From Halalkalibacter oceani (lineage in GTDB: Bacteria; Bacillota; Bacilli; Bacillales; Bacillaceae_D): a stretch of 64,000 nucleotides of DNA. The notes beneath the pieces were generated by a model, which saw only the letters and a list, made by a program, of their open reading frames with translations, was not told where the DNA came from and searched no databases. The stretch is taken from the NCBI RefSeq assembly GCF_040544555.1, contig NZ_JBEPKD010000012.1:1-64000 (forward strand), in the 5' to 3' direction. The position numbers and the translations under genes are program-made. Each line of letters opens with the position of its first letter. The first letter of the stretch is position 1. Shown here piece after piece: positions 16,758-24,975 of this stretch.

Positions 16758-17375
16758 ATGGAGACTGACGGATTTCAACGAATCCCGACAACGGCGGTGG
16801 CCGATGCTTTGCAAGGGCTGAATACAATGGATACATCAATAAAGCCATTGAAGCCGGAAAGCTATGTGTATGGGAAAGCCTTAACTGTTAAACTAGCTGG
16901 TGCTGATAACTTTCTGCTTTTGCAAGCAATTAGCCAAGCGAAAGGAGGCGAAGTCCTGGTCGTCGATGGGAGAGGTGACCAGCATCATGCTGTGGCGGGA
17001 GATTTTGTCGTGGCGATGGCGAAAACAATGGGACTGCGTGGACTGGTAGCTGATGGTGTGATTCGCGATATTCAAGCGATCAACCGTCTGGAGTTTCCCG
17101 TATTCTGCAAAGGCTCGACAATAGCAGCGAGTCAGAAACATGGACGAGGAGAGACCAATGTGCCTATCTCATGCGGAGGGGTTGCTGTACGACCAGGTGA
17201 CATTGTCGTCGGTGATGCAGATGGGGTTATCATCATTCCACAGGAAGTGGAAGAGCAGACGGTAAACGCCGCGAAGCAAAAGATTGTAGCCGATGAAAAG
17301 CGCTACGAGAGCATTGTTGGAAATGTTGAAGCTGTTAAAAATTATATTAACAGTTTAACGAACAGCCATAAGTAA
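16758..17375 (+). CDS. RraA-like / HMG-CHA aldolase family protein
   Basis: This 205-residue protein belongs to the family containing the RNase E inhibitor RraA and the class II 4-hydroxy-4-methyl-2-oxoglutarate / 4-carboxy-4-hydroxy-2-oxoadipate (CHA) aldolases. The metal and substrate motif ADGVIRD (Arg103, Asp104) is intact, as in true aldolases, and GGEVLVVDGRGD and CGGVAVRPGDIVVGDADGVIIIP match the family core. The aldolases release pyruvate from a branched hydroxy-oxo acid; a purely regulatory role is unlikely in a bacterium of this group. The ATG follows AAAGGGGAGGG. First gene of the LysR-divergent cluster; the PrpF-like isomerase follows after about 100 bases. The aldolase role is inferred from residues and context. 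Confidence 0.85.
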   Translation: METDGFQRIPTTAVADALQGLNTMDTSIKPLKPESYVYGKALTVKLAGADNFLLLQAISQAKGGEVLVVDGRGDQHHAVAGDFVVAMAKTMGLRGLVADGVIRDIQAINRLEFPVFCKGSTIAASQKHGRGETNVPISCGGVAVRPGDIVVGDADGVIIIPQEVEEQTVNAAKQKIVADEKRYESIVGNVEAVKNYINSLTNSHK

Positions 17376-17400
17376 AGGTTATCGATTTAGATAGAATTAA

Positions 17401-17418
17401 TATATTTTACTGATTTCT
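17401..17418 (+). promoter_or_regulatory. Repeated 18-base box, copy 2 (upstream of the prpF-like gene)
   Basis: TATATTTTACTGATTTCT matches 17 of 18 bases of the copy at 16673-16690. It lies about 60 bases before the prpF-like start codon. Confidence 0.45.
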
Positions 17419-17479
17419 AAGCCTTTATTATAGTAATAATACAGAAAATTTAAGCGATTCCTAAGCAGGGGGTGAGCCT

Positions 17480-18634
17480 ATGACGCAATTTTCAATACCT
17501 TGCTCTGTGTACAGAGGGGGGACGAGTCGGGGGCTGTTTTTTCATAAGCGGGATTTGCCTGGCGACATGGAAAAAATGAACAGGATTTTCCTTTCAGGAA
17601 TAGATGCATATAATCTTTCACAAATTGATGGCCTTGGTAGCGGTACCTCCCATACGAGCAAGGTCGTCGTTATTGCACCTTCATCATCAGCAGAGGTGGA
17701 TATTGATTATACTTTTTATCAAATCGGGATCGGCCGGGAAGTCGTGGATGATAACGGAACGTGCGGAAACCTGATGGCAGCGGTAGGAGCCTTTGCTGTC
17801 AATGAAAAGCTTATATCAGTATCAGATCATCAGCAGCATGCCGATGTCGTCGTTTATAACACGAATATGAAAAAGAAAATCGGGATTCGTGTACCTGTAC
17901 AAAATGGTGAGGCGAAAGTAAATGGCGATTTTCTGATGCCGGGGCTTGTCAATGAAGGAGCCGCTTATCAAGTGAATATTCTCACGCCAGGCGGCGGAAA
18001 GACAGGGCGGATATTGCCGTTGGGAGAAACCTTTACAATGGAGAAGCCGAACTGGGAAAAGTCATACGAGCTGACGTTTGTCGATGCAGTTAACCCATTT
18101 ATTTATGTGCGCAGTGAGGATTTAGGGATAAGAGGAACGGAAAACAATCAAGAGCTATCAGCAGACACGAATGTAATGGAGCGTTTAGAAGCGATTAGAA
18201 GTGAAGCTGCTGTTCAAAGTGGAATGGTCGCCACAGTGGAGGAAGCAAGACAAAAAAGCCCGGCAGTGCCGAAAATCGCCTTCGTCGCCGAACCACATGA
18301 TTATTTTACAGCAGCAAAAAAGCGAATAAAGCGAGAAGACGTGGATATCGTTGCGCGAATGATCTCGATGGAACGAGTACACCGGACGTTTGCCGGAAGC
18401 GGCCTTCTTAATTTAGCAGCCGCCGTATTGCTCCCGGGCACGTTGCCAAATCGGCTTTCCCGCTTTTATCAGCGAGCGGAGCAAGGGGAGAAAATCATTC
18501 GTATCGGTCACGCAGAAGGCATCGTAGAGGTACGGGCCGCCCTGACAGAAGACTTAACGGATATCGCTTATGTTGGATTAACCCGCACAGCCAGGAAAAT
18601 TATGAAAGGTGAGTTGTTTATTCCAGTAAAATGA
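17480..18634 (+). CDS. PrpF/GalD-like isomerase (2-methylaconitate or 4-oxalomesaconate type)
   Basis: This 384-residue protein has the diaminopimelate epimerase-like double fold of PrpF. N-terminal CSVYRGGTSRGLFF, the conserved GLGSGTSHTSKVVVI with Lys61, and DDNGTCGNLMAAVG with Cys95 correspond to the catalytic Lys/Cys pair of PrpF. The C-terminal half has VHRTFAGSGLLNLAAAVLLPGT and IGHAEGIVEVRA. Family members catalyse proton-transfer isomerisation of unsaturated tricarboxylates: 2-methylaconitate in propionate metabolism, or 4-oxalomesaconate in gallate/protocatechuate meta-cleavage (GalD, LigU). No methylcitrate genes are nearby, but a CHA-aldolase-like gene is, which favours the latter chemistry. 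ATG at 17480 follows GGGGGTGAG. Exact substrate uncertain. Confidence 0.88.
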   Translation: MTQFSIPCSVYRGGTSRGLFFHKRDLPGDMEKMNRIFLSGIDAYNLSQIDGLGSGTSHTSKVVVIAPSSSAEVDIDYTFYQIGIGREVVDDNGTCGNLMAAVGAFAVNEKLISVSDHQQHADVVVYNTNMKKKIGIRVPVQNGEAKVNGDFLMPGLVNEGAAYQVNILTPGGGKTGRILPLGETFTMEKPNWEKSYELTFVDAVNPFIYVRSEDLGIRGTENNQELSADTNVMERLEAIRSEAAVQSGMVATVEEARQKSPAVPKIAFVAEPHDYFTAAKKRIKREDVDIVARMISMERVHRTFAGSGLLNLAAAVLLPGTLPNRLSRFYQRAEQGEKIIRIGHAEGIVEVRAALTEDLTDIAYVGLTRTARKIMKGELFIPVK

Positions 18635-18645
18635 AAACGTTACCA
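18631..18645 (+). promoter_or_regulatory. cre site between the prpF-like and larA-like genes
   Basis: ATGAAAACGTTACCA fits WTGNAANCGNWWNCA at every fixed position. It overlaps the stop codon of the prpF-like gene and lies 59 bases before the larA-like start, so CcpA could repress a local promoter or act as a roadblock to the downstream transporter genes. Confidence 0.6.
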
Positions 18646-18703
18646 TTAATTGAGAAATAGAGCTGAAAGGTGCTGAAAGCACGTCGAGGAAAGGTGAACA
18701 AAT

Positions 18704-19969
18704 ATGGATAAGATAGAGATTCCTTATGGAGAGAAACAGAAACAAATCGAAAAACCGGAGAATTCGAGGGTGTTATTACCAATTGATATGCCGCCGTTGC
18801 CGAACCCGCGCGCGGAAATGGCGAGGAAGTTAAAACATCCGACAGGAAGTCCCTCCTTGAGAGAAATATGTATGGGGAAAGAATCGATTGTAATTGTCAT
18901 CAATGATATTACAAGGCCGAGTCCGACAGACTTATTCGTTGAAGAAATGCTGAAGGAGATTGAAAAAGCCGGGATTACAGATGATCAAGTGACGTTAGTT
19001 GTTGCTTTAGGAAATCATCGTCCGAATACAGAAGAAGAATTAAAAAGGATGGTTGGTGAAAAGGTCTACAGCCGGGTGAAAATCATTAATCATGATTGCT
19101 ACGATGAAAAGAATCTGGTTCATCTCGGTTTTACGAAAAGAGGCTTGCCGATTATTGTCAATCGGTACGTGGCCGAGGCATCTGTCCGGATCTTAACGGG
19201 AATTATTACTCCGCATCAATCGGCTGGTTACAGTGGAGGAAGAAAAAGCATAATGCCTGGAGTGGCCGGAATTGAGGCGCTGACAAAGCATCATTCCTTT
19301 CCGATAAGATCCTATCATCCGATTCTTGGACAAATGATCGATAATCCATTTCATGATGAAGCGCTTGAAGCGGCCAAGCGGGTCGGCGTCGATTTTATTT
19401 TGAATGTAGTGAAGAACAGTAAGAAAGAGATTGTCTCTGTGGTCGCAGGAGATTTGGAGCAGGCTCACGCTGAAGGGGTAAGCATTTGTGATAAAAGCTG
19501 GAAGGTGAAAGTGGATCGTTATTATGACATTGTCATTACCAGTCCGGGAGGCTACCCAAAGGATTTCGATCTCCATCAGGCGCAAAAAGCGCTGTCAGCG
19601 GCAGAGGTCGTCACAAAAAAAGGAGGCGTCATTATCCTCGTGGCAGAATGCCGTGACGGAGTGGGCAAGTATGCGAAATGGCTGGTGGAAGCCAGCGACC
19701 CTCAGGAAGTGATTGATACATTTGAAAGAGTTGGTTTTACTCCCGATCACTCTTCGAAGGCTTTTATGCTGGCACGAGCGCTTAAGAATCATCATGTTAT
19801 TCTTGTCGATCCGCAAATCGATCCTGCTTTAGTTGAAGATATGTTTTTTATTTATGCTTCAACACTAGAGGAAGCCTTGAATAAGGGCTATCATATAATG
19901 GGTGATGCAGCAGAGACTCTATTTATTCCCCATGCGATTGATTGCATTCCGGAGGTCAACCTCCAATAA
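18704..19969 (+). CDS. LarA-family nickel-dependent 2-hydroxyacid racemase
   Basis: This 421-residue protein is a lactate-racemase homologue. Residues matching the Lactobacillus plantarum LarA active site are present: Arg71 (NDITRP), His105 (ALGNHRP), His171 and Lys181 in PHQSAGYSGGRKSIMPG (the lysine that carries the nickel-pincer nucleotide), His196/197 (TKHHSF) as nickel ligand, and Gln292/Lys295 (HQAQKAL). It is therefore probably active as an alpha-hydroxyacid racemase or epimerase if the cofactor is made. LarB, LarC and LarE, which build that cofactor, are not in the window. LarA homologues differ in substrate; here the neighbours point to a multi-carboxylate hydroxyacid rather than lactate. 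ATG at 18704 follows GAGGAAAGGTG. Confidence 0.88.
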   Translation: MDKIEIPYGEKQKQIEKPENSRVLLPIDMPPLPNPRAEMARKLKHPTGSPSLREICMGKESIVIVINDITRPSPTDLFVEEMLKEIEKAGITDDQVTLVVALGNHRPNTEEELKRMVGEKVYSRVKIINHDCYDEKNLVHLGFTKRGLPIIVNRYVAEASVRILTGIITPHQSAGYSGGRKSIMPGVAGIEALTKHHSFPIRSYHPILGQMIDNPFHDEALEAAKRVGVDFILNVVKNSKKEIVSVVAGDLEQAHAEGVSICDKSWKVKVDRYYDIVITSPGGYPKDFDLHQAQKALSAAEVVTKKGGVIILVAECRDGVGKYAKWLVEASDPQEVIDTFERVGFTPDHSSKAFMLARALKNHHVILVDPQIDPALVEDMFFIYASTLEEALNKGYHIMGDAAETLFIPHAIDCIPEVNLQ

Positions 19970-20042
19970 ATGTAAGCGCATACGATTTGGATGGAGCGCG
20001 TTGTTTTACAAAATAGGAAAGTTTTTAAGGAGGAATTATTGT

Positions 20043-21185
20043 ATGAAGTCTAAGAAAATGAAAAATTGGTTTGTTGTCATGATTGTAAGTTTATTGTTTT
20101 TAGCAGCCTGTAATTCGTCCTCTTCCTCAGAAAATGGAAGTGGAAGTGAGACAGGCAGTGGGGATGGAGCATTTTACGATGGGGAGACGTTAGAAGTTAT
20201 TGTACCATTTAGTGCGGGAGGCGGAACAGATACGCTGTTTAGGTATTTGGCCCAGTATATGAAGGAGCACACGGAAGGGAATCCTGCCCTTCAAGTGGTG
20301 AATATTGAAGGAGGAGGAAGTATAAACGGCGCCAATGAATATGTCGATTTACGCGAGCCAGATGGATTAACCGCTTTAGCTACAAGCGCTTCGACGAAGA
20401 TCCCGTTCTTAATTGGTCAGGAAGCGGTTCGTTACGATTTGAGAGAACTTAAGCCAATCATTGGCACGCCAAACGGGGTAGTTCTGTACACCTCCCCTGA
20501 TACAGGATTAACAGAAGGAAAGGATTTACTGGATACAGATCAGGAATTAATTCTCGGAGCAACCTCTCCTACAGGCATCGACGTCATGACCTTACTTGCC
20601 TTGGAAGTATTGGGAGTGAAGGATAACATTCAGATCATTTTTGGCTATGAAGGAGCAGGAGCGTCACGGATCGCCTTTGAACAAGGAGAAACAAATCTTG
20701 ACTATCAAAGTGGAACGGCTTATCAAAGTGATGTTACGCCAATGGTAGAAGCCGGGCAAGCGATCCCGCTCTTTACCTACGGTTTTACCGGAAGTGATGG
20801 TGATATTGTTAGTGATCCTGCCTTTCCGGAAATTCCGACAGTAAAAGATGTCTATGTGGATATGTATGGGGAAGAGCCTTCCGGCGAAGCGTGGGAAGCC
20901 TATAAAGCATTTGTCGGTATCGTCAATAACTTGCATAAATCACTTTGGCTTCATGCCGACGCCCCACCTGAAGCAGTCGCTGCTTTACAGGAAGGTGCAG
21001 CGGGTGCTGTAGCAGACGAGCAGTTTATAGAAGAGGGCGCTGAAATTCTTGGTGGGTATGATCCGTTGGTTGGAGAGGATCTGGAGTCAGCGATTAGTGC
21101 ACTGACGAGTATTAATGAAGAAACATTAGCGTGGGTAAGAAATTACTTGCGTGAGGAATATGACGTAACCGGTTTAATTGATTAA
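20043..21185 (+). CDS. Tripartite tricarboxylate transporter binding lipoprotein, TctC type
   Basis: This 380-residue lipoprotein has a signal peptide with lipobox LAAC-N near residue 23 and a Ser/Gly-rich linker. The Bug/TctC fold is indicated by LEVIVPFSAGGGTDTLFRYLA (the GGGTD loop that binds the ligand carboxylate), VVNIEGGGSINGANEYV and IFGYEGAGASRIAFEQGE. It feeds the TctA/TctB membrane pair encoded next. The ATG at 20043 follows AAGGAGG by nine bases; an in-frame ATG at 19902 lies inside the larA-like gene. A perfect 12-bp stem-loop lies between it and tctA. Family members bind citrate and many other carboxylates, so the substrate is open. Confidence 0.92.
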   Translation: MKSKKMKNWFVVMIVSLLFLAACNSSSSSENGSGSETGSGDGAFYDGETLEVIVPFSAGGGTDTLFRYLAQYMKEHTEGNPALQVVNIEGGGSINGANEYVDLREPDGLTALATSASTKIPFLIGQEAVRYDLRELKPIIGTPNGVVLYTSPDTGLTEGKDLLDTDQELILGATSPTGIDVMTLLALEVLGVKDNIQIIFGYEGAGASRIAFEQGETNLDYQSGTAYQSDVTPMVEAGQAIPLFTYGFTGSDGDIVSDPAFPEIPTVKDVYVDMYGEEPSGEAWEAYKAFVGIVNNLHKSLWLHADAPPEAVAALQEGAAGAVADEQFIEEGAEILGGYDPLVGEDLESAISALTSINEETLAWVRNYLREEYDVTGLID

Positions 21186-21197
21186 AAGATAGTGGGT

Positions 21198-21230
21198 GAA
21201 TGCTGTAGTGAAAGTCTGACTACAGCATTC
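21198..21230 (+). terminator. Intercistronic stem-loop between tctC and tctA
   Basis: GAATGCTGTAGT (21198-21209) pairs perfectly with ACTACAGCATTC (21219-21230). No T-run, so attenuation or mRNA stabilisation rather than full termination. Confidence 0.65.
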
Positions 21231-21258
21231 GCTATTCACCAGGAATGGAGGTATCATC

Positions 21259-22752
21259 TTGTTTGAAGCAGCATTGGAAGCACTGTTAATCGTGTTAGAT
21301 CCCTCGAGGATTTTGTTTATTTTTCTAGGCATTTTAGTCGGGATCACAGTAGGATTTTTGCCGGGGCTTGGAGGCCCTGTCGGGATGTCCCTGCTGCTAC
21401 CTTTTATTTTCGGAATGGATCCTTTTACGGGAATTGCCTTGTTAATTGGGATGGTAGCCGTCATCCATACCGCGGATACGTTCCCTTCTGTATTAATTGG
21501 GGTCCCCGGTTCTTCCGGCTCTCAGGCGACGATTATGGACGGCTATCCACTGGCTCAGCAAGGCCAGGCCGCCAGGGCTTTGGGAGCTGCATTTATTTCT
21601 TCTATTATCGGTGGAGTTATCGGCGCCATCATTTTATTTTTAGCGATTCCGATTGGCCGGCCGCTCGTATTGGCGTTTAGTTCCCCGGAACTCTTTATGC
21701 TAGCGATACTCGGATTGAGTATGGTCGGAATTTTAGCGGGTAATTCCATTTTCAAAGGATTGTCTGCGGGGGCACTTGGTATGTTGCTGGGCTCCGTCGG
21801 TGGAGCGCCGGCTACCGCCGAATACCGGTTTACGTTCGACTGGATTTATTTATTCAATGGTATTCCCCTTACCGTGTTGGCTCTTGGTCTTTTTGCGCTG
21901 CCGGAAATGATTGATTTGCTCGTTGAAAAAAGAAGTGTGTCCAAAGGGCAGACCGTGGGTGGCAACCGAATGCAAGGGTTGAAAGATGTTATAAAAAACA
22001 AATGGCTCGTCTTCCGCAGTGCGGTGATGGGAGCTTTTATCGGCTTTATTCCAGGACTTGGAGGAAGCGTGGTCGACTGGATCAGCTACGGTGTGGCCAA
22101 ACAAACATCAAAGAATGCTGAGAACTTTGGCAAGGGAGACATCCGGGGTGTCATTGCGCCTGAGAGCGCCAATAACGCCAAAGAAGGCGGGACGCTCATT
22201 CCGACCTTAATGTTCGGTATACCGGGCAGTGGAACGACGGCGATCCTATTAGGCGGACTGATCGTTCTCGGGGTAGAGGCCGGGCCAAGCATGCTGACGA
22301 CGGACTTGCCTATCACGTTGACGATTGTCTGGACTCTTGCTTTAGCGAATATATTCGGGGCAGGTATTTGTTTTTTACTGGCCCGTCCTATTTCAAAAAT
22401 CAGCACAATCCCTGCCGAGAAGCTTGTTCCTTTTCTACTTATCATCATGATGATCGGGGCGTATCAAAGCACCAGGCATTGGGGAGATTTTATAATTTTC
22501 ATTGTAATTGGTCTCATTGGATGGTGCATGAAACACCTCGATTGGCCGCGTGCCCCGTTACTCGTCGGCTTCGTTCTTTCGACTTCAGCGGAACGTTATT
22601 TACATCTGTCCATGTCGAGATATGGTTTTACGTGGCTCACTCATCCTAAAGTAATCATTATCGGCCTGATCACCATTTTGATCATTATTGCCGGGTTTTA
22701 TATGAAGAGAGTGAGCGACCGTCAACATAAAGGTGGAGGGATGACAACATGA
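21259..22752 (+). CDS. Tripartite tricarboxylate transporter large permease, TctA type
   Basis: This 497-residue protein has about twelve membrane segments and the two TctA glycine motifs GFLPGLGGPVGMSLLLPF (near 33-50) and GFIPGLGGSVVDWISYG in the second half, plus LIPTLMFGIPGSGTTAILLGGL. It is the ion-coupled subunit of the TTT transporter. The start is TTG at 21259, with ATGGAGGT seven bases upstream. It overlaps tctB by four bases. Together with the preceding binding protein it makes a complete C-A-B set. Confidence 0.93.
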   Translation: MFEAALEALLIVLDPSRILFIFLGILVGITVGFLPGLGGPVGMSLLLPFIFGMDPFTGIALLIGMVAVIHTADTFPSVLIGVPGSSGSQATIMDGYPLAQQGQAARALGAAFISSIIGGVIGAIILFLAIPIGRPLVLAFSSPELFMLAILGLSMVGILAGNSIFKGLSAGALGMLLGSVGGAPATAEYRFTFDWIYLFNGIPLTVLALGLFALPEMIDLLVEKRSVSKGQTVGGNRMQGLKDVIKNKWLVFRSAVMGAFIGFIPGLGGSVVDWISYGVAKQTSKNAENFGKGDIRGVIAPESANNAKEGGTLIPTLMFGIPGSGTTAILLGGLIVLGVEAGPSMLTTDLPITLTIVWTLALANIFGAGICFLLARPISKISTIPAEKLVPFLLIIMMIGAYQSTRHWGDFIIFIVIGLIGWCMKHLDWPRAPLLVGFVLSTSAERYLHLSMSRYGFTWLTHPKVIIIGLITILIIIAGFYMKRVSDRQHKGGGMTT

Positions 22753-23183
22753 AGGTAAAAAAGCAGACGCTGTCTCTCGTTTTTTCTGTACTCATGCTGC
22801 TTTTATTTGGATACATGGCGATTGAAGCGACCAACTTTCAATCATTGGCGAAATATTTCCCATTAACCATCGCCATTTTTGCGATTCTCGTATGTTTGAT
22901 CGATCTACTGTTGCAATTGAAGCGCCGAAGCAAAACAACGGATGTTTCGTCGACCACTAGTTTGAAAGTATTGATTTATATCGGTTGGATTGTTGGTTAT
23001 CTTGTGCTCATTTTCTTCCTTGGTTTTATCGTTGGCACAGCAGTGTTTTTATTCGCCTTTCTTTATATTGAGACAGGATTCAAAATAGTGAAAGCGGCAG
23101 TAACGATGGGAATTACGATCGCAGTTATTTTCCTTTTTGGACGTGTGATTGGCTTATATTGGCCGTCGGGAATGTTTTTTTGA
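22749..23183 (+). CDS. Tripartite tricarboxylate transporter small permease, TctB type
   Basis: This 144-residue protein has four membrane segments in the TctB pattern: a lone N-terminal segment, one after KYFPLTIAIF, and a C-terminal pair ending ATV-like in RVIGLYWPSGMFF. The ATG overlaps the tctA stop (ATGA), so translation is coupled. It is the small membrane partner of TctA. The AtuA-like gene starts 21 bases downstream, keeping transport and metabolism on one transcript. Confidence 0.88.
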   Translation: MKVKKQTLSLVFSVLMLLLFGYMAIEATNFQSLAKYFPLTIAIFAILVCLIDLLLQLKRRSKTTDVSSTTSLKVLIYIGWIVGYLVLIFFLGFIVGTAVFLFAFLYIETGFKIVKAAVTMGITIAVIFLFGRVIGLYWPSGMFF

Positions 23184-23204
23184 GAATAAAGGAGGCGGAA
23201 GAAG

Positions 23205-24569
23205 ATGAATGTCATTCGAATCGTAGCCGGAACAGGGATGCTAGGGACCGGGTATTCAATTGAAAGCTTTCGTAAAGCGCTTTCCTTAAAACCGGACGTG
23301 ATAGGCTGTGATGCAGGTTCCACTGATCCGGGTCCCTATTATTTAGGAGCGGATCAGCCGATGGTTTCACGAGAAGCAACGAAGCGGGATTTGACTTATA
23401 TGATTGAAGGAGCGCTGGAGTACGAAATTCCTCTGCTGATCGGAACGGCGGGAACCGCCGGGACGAATAAACTCGTTGATTGGACTGTCGAGATCGTAGC
23501 GGAGATTCTTCAGGAAAAAAAGATGCACTGTAGAGTTGCGAAAATATATTCCGAGATTTCAACCGATCAGCTGTTGAATTATTATTCACAAGGAAAACTA
23601 AAGCCGTTGGAAAATGCGCCAGAGCTCGGTGAGGAAGAGATTAAACGCCTAAGCAAAGCGGTCGGACAAATGGGGGTAGAGCCATATATTGAAGCATTAA
23701 AAAATGACGCGCAAATCATCATTGCCGGGCGTTCAAGTGATACTTCCATTTATGCCGCCGTTCCGATTATGAAAGGGTTAGAAAATGGAGCTGTCTGGCA
23801 TGCTGCGAAAATATTGGAATGTGGTGCCGGCTGTGTAGTGAACAGGCTTCATCCAGACAGCATGTTCGCGACGATCGAGGAGGATCATTTTGTGATTGAG
23901 CCGCCGAATGAAAAGATGAGCTGTAGCCCGGCAAGCGTGCTCTCCCACTTTTTATATGAAAATACAGATCCTTATTTCTTAAAGGAGCCTTCAGGCACAT
24001 TGGATACGAGCAAAGCCACGTATACAGAGCAGGGAGAGCGGGCTGTCAAAGTGGCAGGGAGTGAATTTCATCGGGCGGATCAGTATACAATTCGAGTGGA
24101 GGCCGTCGAACTCGTCGGCCATCGCCGGATTTGCATCGGCGGAATCCGTGATCCTTTTGTTTTGAAGCAGCTGTCTGAGTTTCTTGAAGAGGCCTTTCGG
24201 GTTGTGAAAAGAAAAGTGAGCGATAGCTTGGCAATTGAAGAAAATGACTATCAGCTGGCCCATAGAGTCTATGGACAGGCCGGGGTGATGGGGCGGTTAG
24301 AGCCGGAGCGGGAATTTGGCCATGAGGTTGGTCTATTATTCGAAGTCATTGCAGAAACGCCTGAGCAAAGCGAAGCGATTATGGCGATTGCCTGGCATAC
24401 GCTCCTCCATCATCCAATAAAGGAATGGTCCGGTCTAGTCAGCCAGGTCGCTTTCCCTTTCTCCCCTCCGGATGTCAGTATGGGAGAAGTGTTCCGCTTT
24501 GCAGTTAATCATGTTATCGAAGTGCAGGATCCTTTAGAACTTTTTACGATTGATTACATTGAGCTGTAA
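23205..24569 (+). CDS. AtuA-family protein (DUF1446), acyclic terpene utilization type
   Basis: This 454-residue cytoplasmic protein matches the DUF1446/AtuA family: IVAGTGMLGTGYSIESFRKAL at the N-terminus, DVIGCDAGSTDPGPYYLG, PLLIGTAGTAGTNKLVDWT, IIAGRSSDTSIYAAVP and AAKILECGAGCVVNRLHPDSMFA. AtuA was named from a citronellol-degradation cluster in Pseudomonas, but its reaction is not, to my knowledge, established. No other terpene genes are near. Longer AtuA proteins carry a C-terminal part; here that part appears to be the separate DUF4387 gene 13 bases downstream. In this context it could be a hydratase/dehydratase or lyase on the imported acid, which is speculation. ATG at 23205 follows AGGAGG. 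Confidence 0.85.
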   Translation: MNVIRIVAGTGMLGTGYSIESFRKALSLKPDVIGCDAGSTDPGPYYLGADQPMVSREATKRDLTYMIEGALEYEIPLLIGTAGTAGTNKLVDWTVEIVAEILQEKKMHCRVAKIYSEISTDQLLNYYSQGKLKPLENAPELGEEEIKRLSKAVGQMGVEPYIEALKNDAQIIIAGRSSDTSIYAAVPIMKGLENGAVWHAAKILECGAGCVVNRLHPDSMFATIEEDHFVIEPPNEKMSCSPASVLSHFLYENTDPYFLKEPSGTLDTSKATYTEQGERAVKVAGSEFHRADQYTIRVEAVELVGHRRICIGGIRDPFVLKQLSEFLEEAFRVVKRKVSDSLAIEENDYQLAHRVYGQAGVMGRLEPEREFGHEVGLLFEVIAETPEQSEAIMAIAWHTLLHHPIKEWSGLVSQVAFPFSPPDVSMGEVFRFAVNHVIEVQDPLELFTIDYIEL

Positions 24570-24581
24570 AGGGGGAAGAAA

Positions 24582-24890
24582 ATGATGACTTTAGGAAGTG
24601 TAGCAAAGCTGATTCGCTCAAAAAACGCCGGTCCTTTTATGCTGACGATTGATATTATTATGGACAGTGAAGAAAACTATCTGTTAGTGAAACATTCCAC
24701 CAAGCTGTCTAAAGCGTTCATTGCTTCTTTATATGATTTAACAGCGGAAGAGATAAGCCTCATATATTGCGATGAGGTGAAAGCTCTCAAAATTTCGTTC
24801 CCGAGACCTGTCAGTTCAGGGGATATTGGCGATGGTGATGTTTTTGGCGGTCAGCAGCATGGACCGCTTGTCGAGCTTGACTTCTCATAA
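24582..24890 (+). CDS. DUF4387 family protein, AtuA partner subunit
   Basis: This 102-residue protein has the DUF4387 pattern: AKLIRSKNAGPFMLTIDIIMDSEENY, ISLIYCDEVKALKISFPRP and the terminal GDVFGGQQHGPLVELDF. The family co-occurs with AtuA/DUF1446 proteins, either fused to their C-terminus or as a separate gene directly downstream, as here (13 bases after the AtuA-like stop). It is presumed a second subunit. No reaction is known. The ATG at 24582 (or 24585) follows AGGGGGAAG. Confidence 0.83.
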   Translation: MMTLGSVAKLIRSKNAGPFMLTIDIIMDSEENYLLVKHSTKLSKAFIASLYDLTAEEISLIYCDEVKALKISFPRPVSSGDIGDGDVFGGQQHGPLVELDFS

Positions 24891-24975
24891 AAACTGCCTG
24901 CCGAAAGAAAAAGTGGTAAAATAAAGGAGCAAAGAGGCAACAGTGAAGTTGTCGAACAAGCGGGAGGCGCTTCTT

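Noticed and set aside
23260..23285. cre-like sequence (GTAAAGCGCTTTCC) inside the AtuA-like gene
   Set aside because: It lies within coding sequence after the start, has mismatches at the fixed TG and CA ends, and no promoter is nearby.
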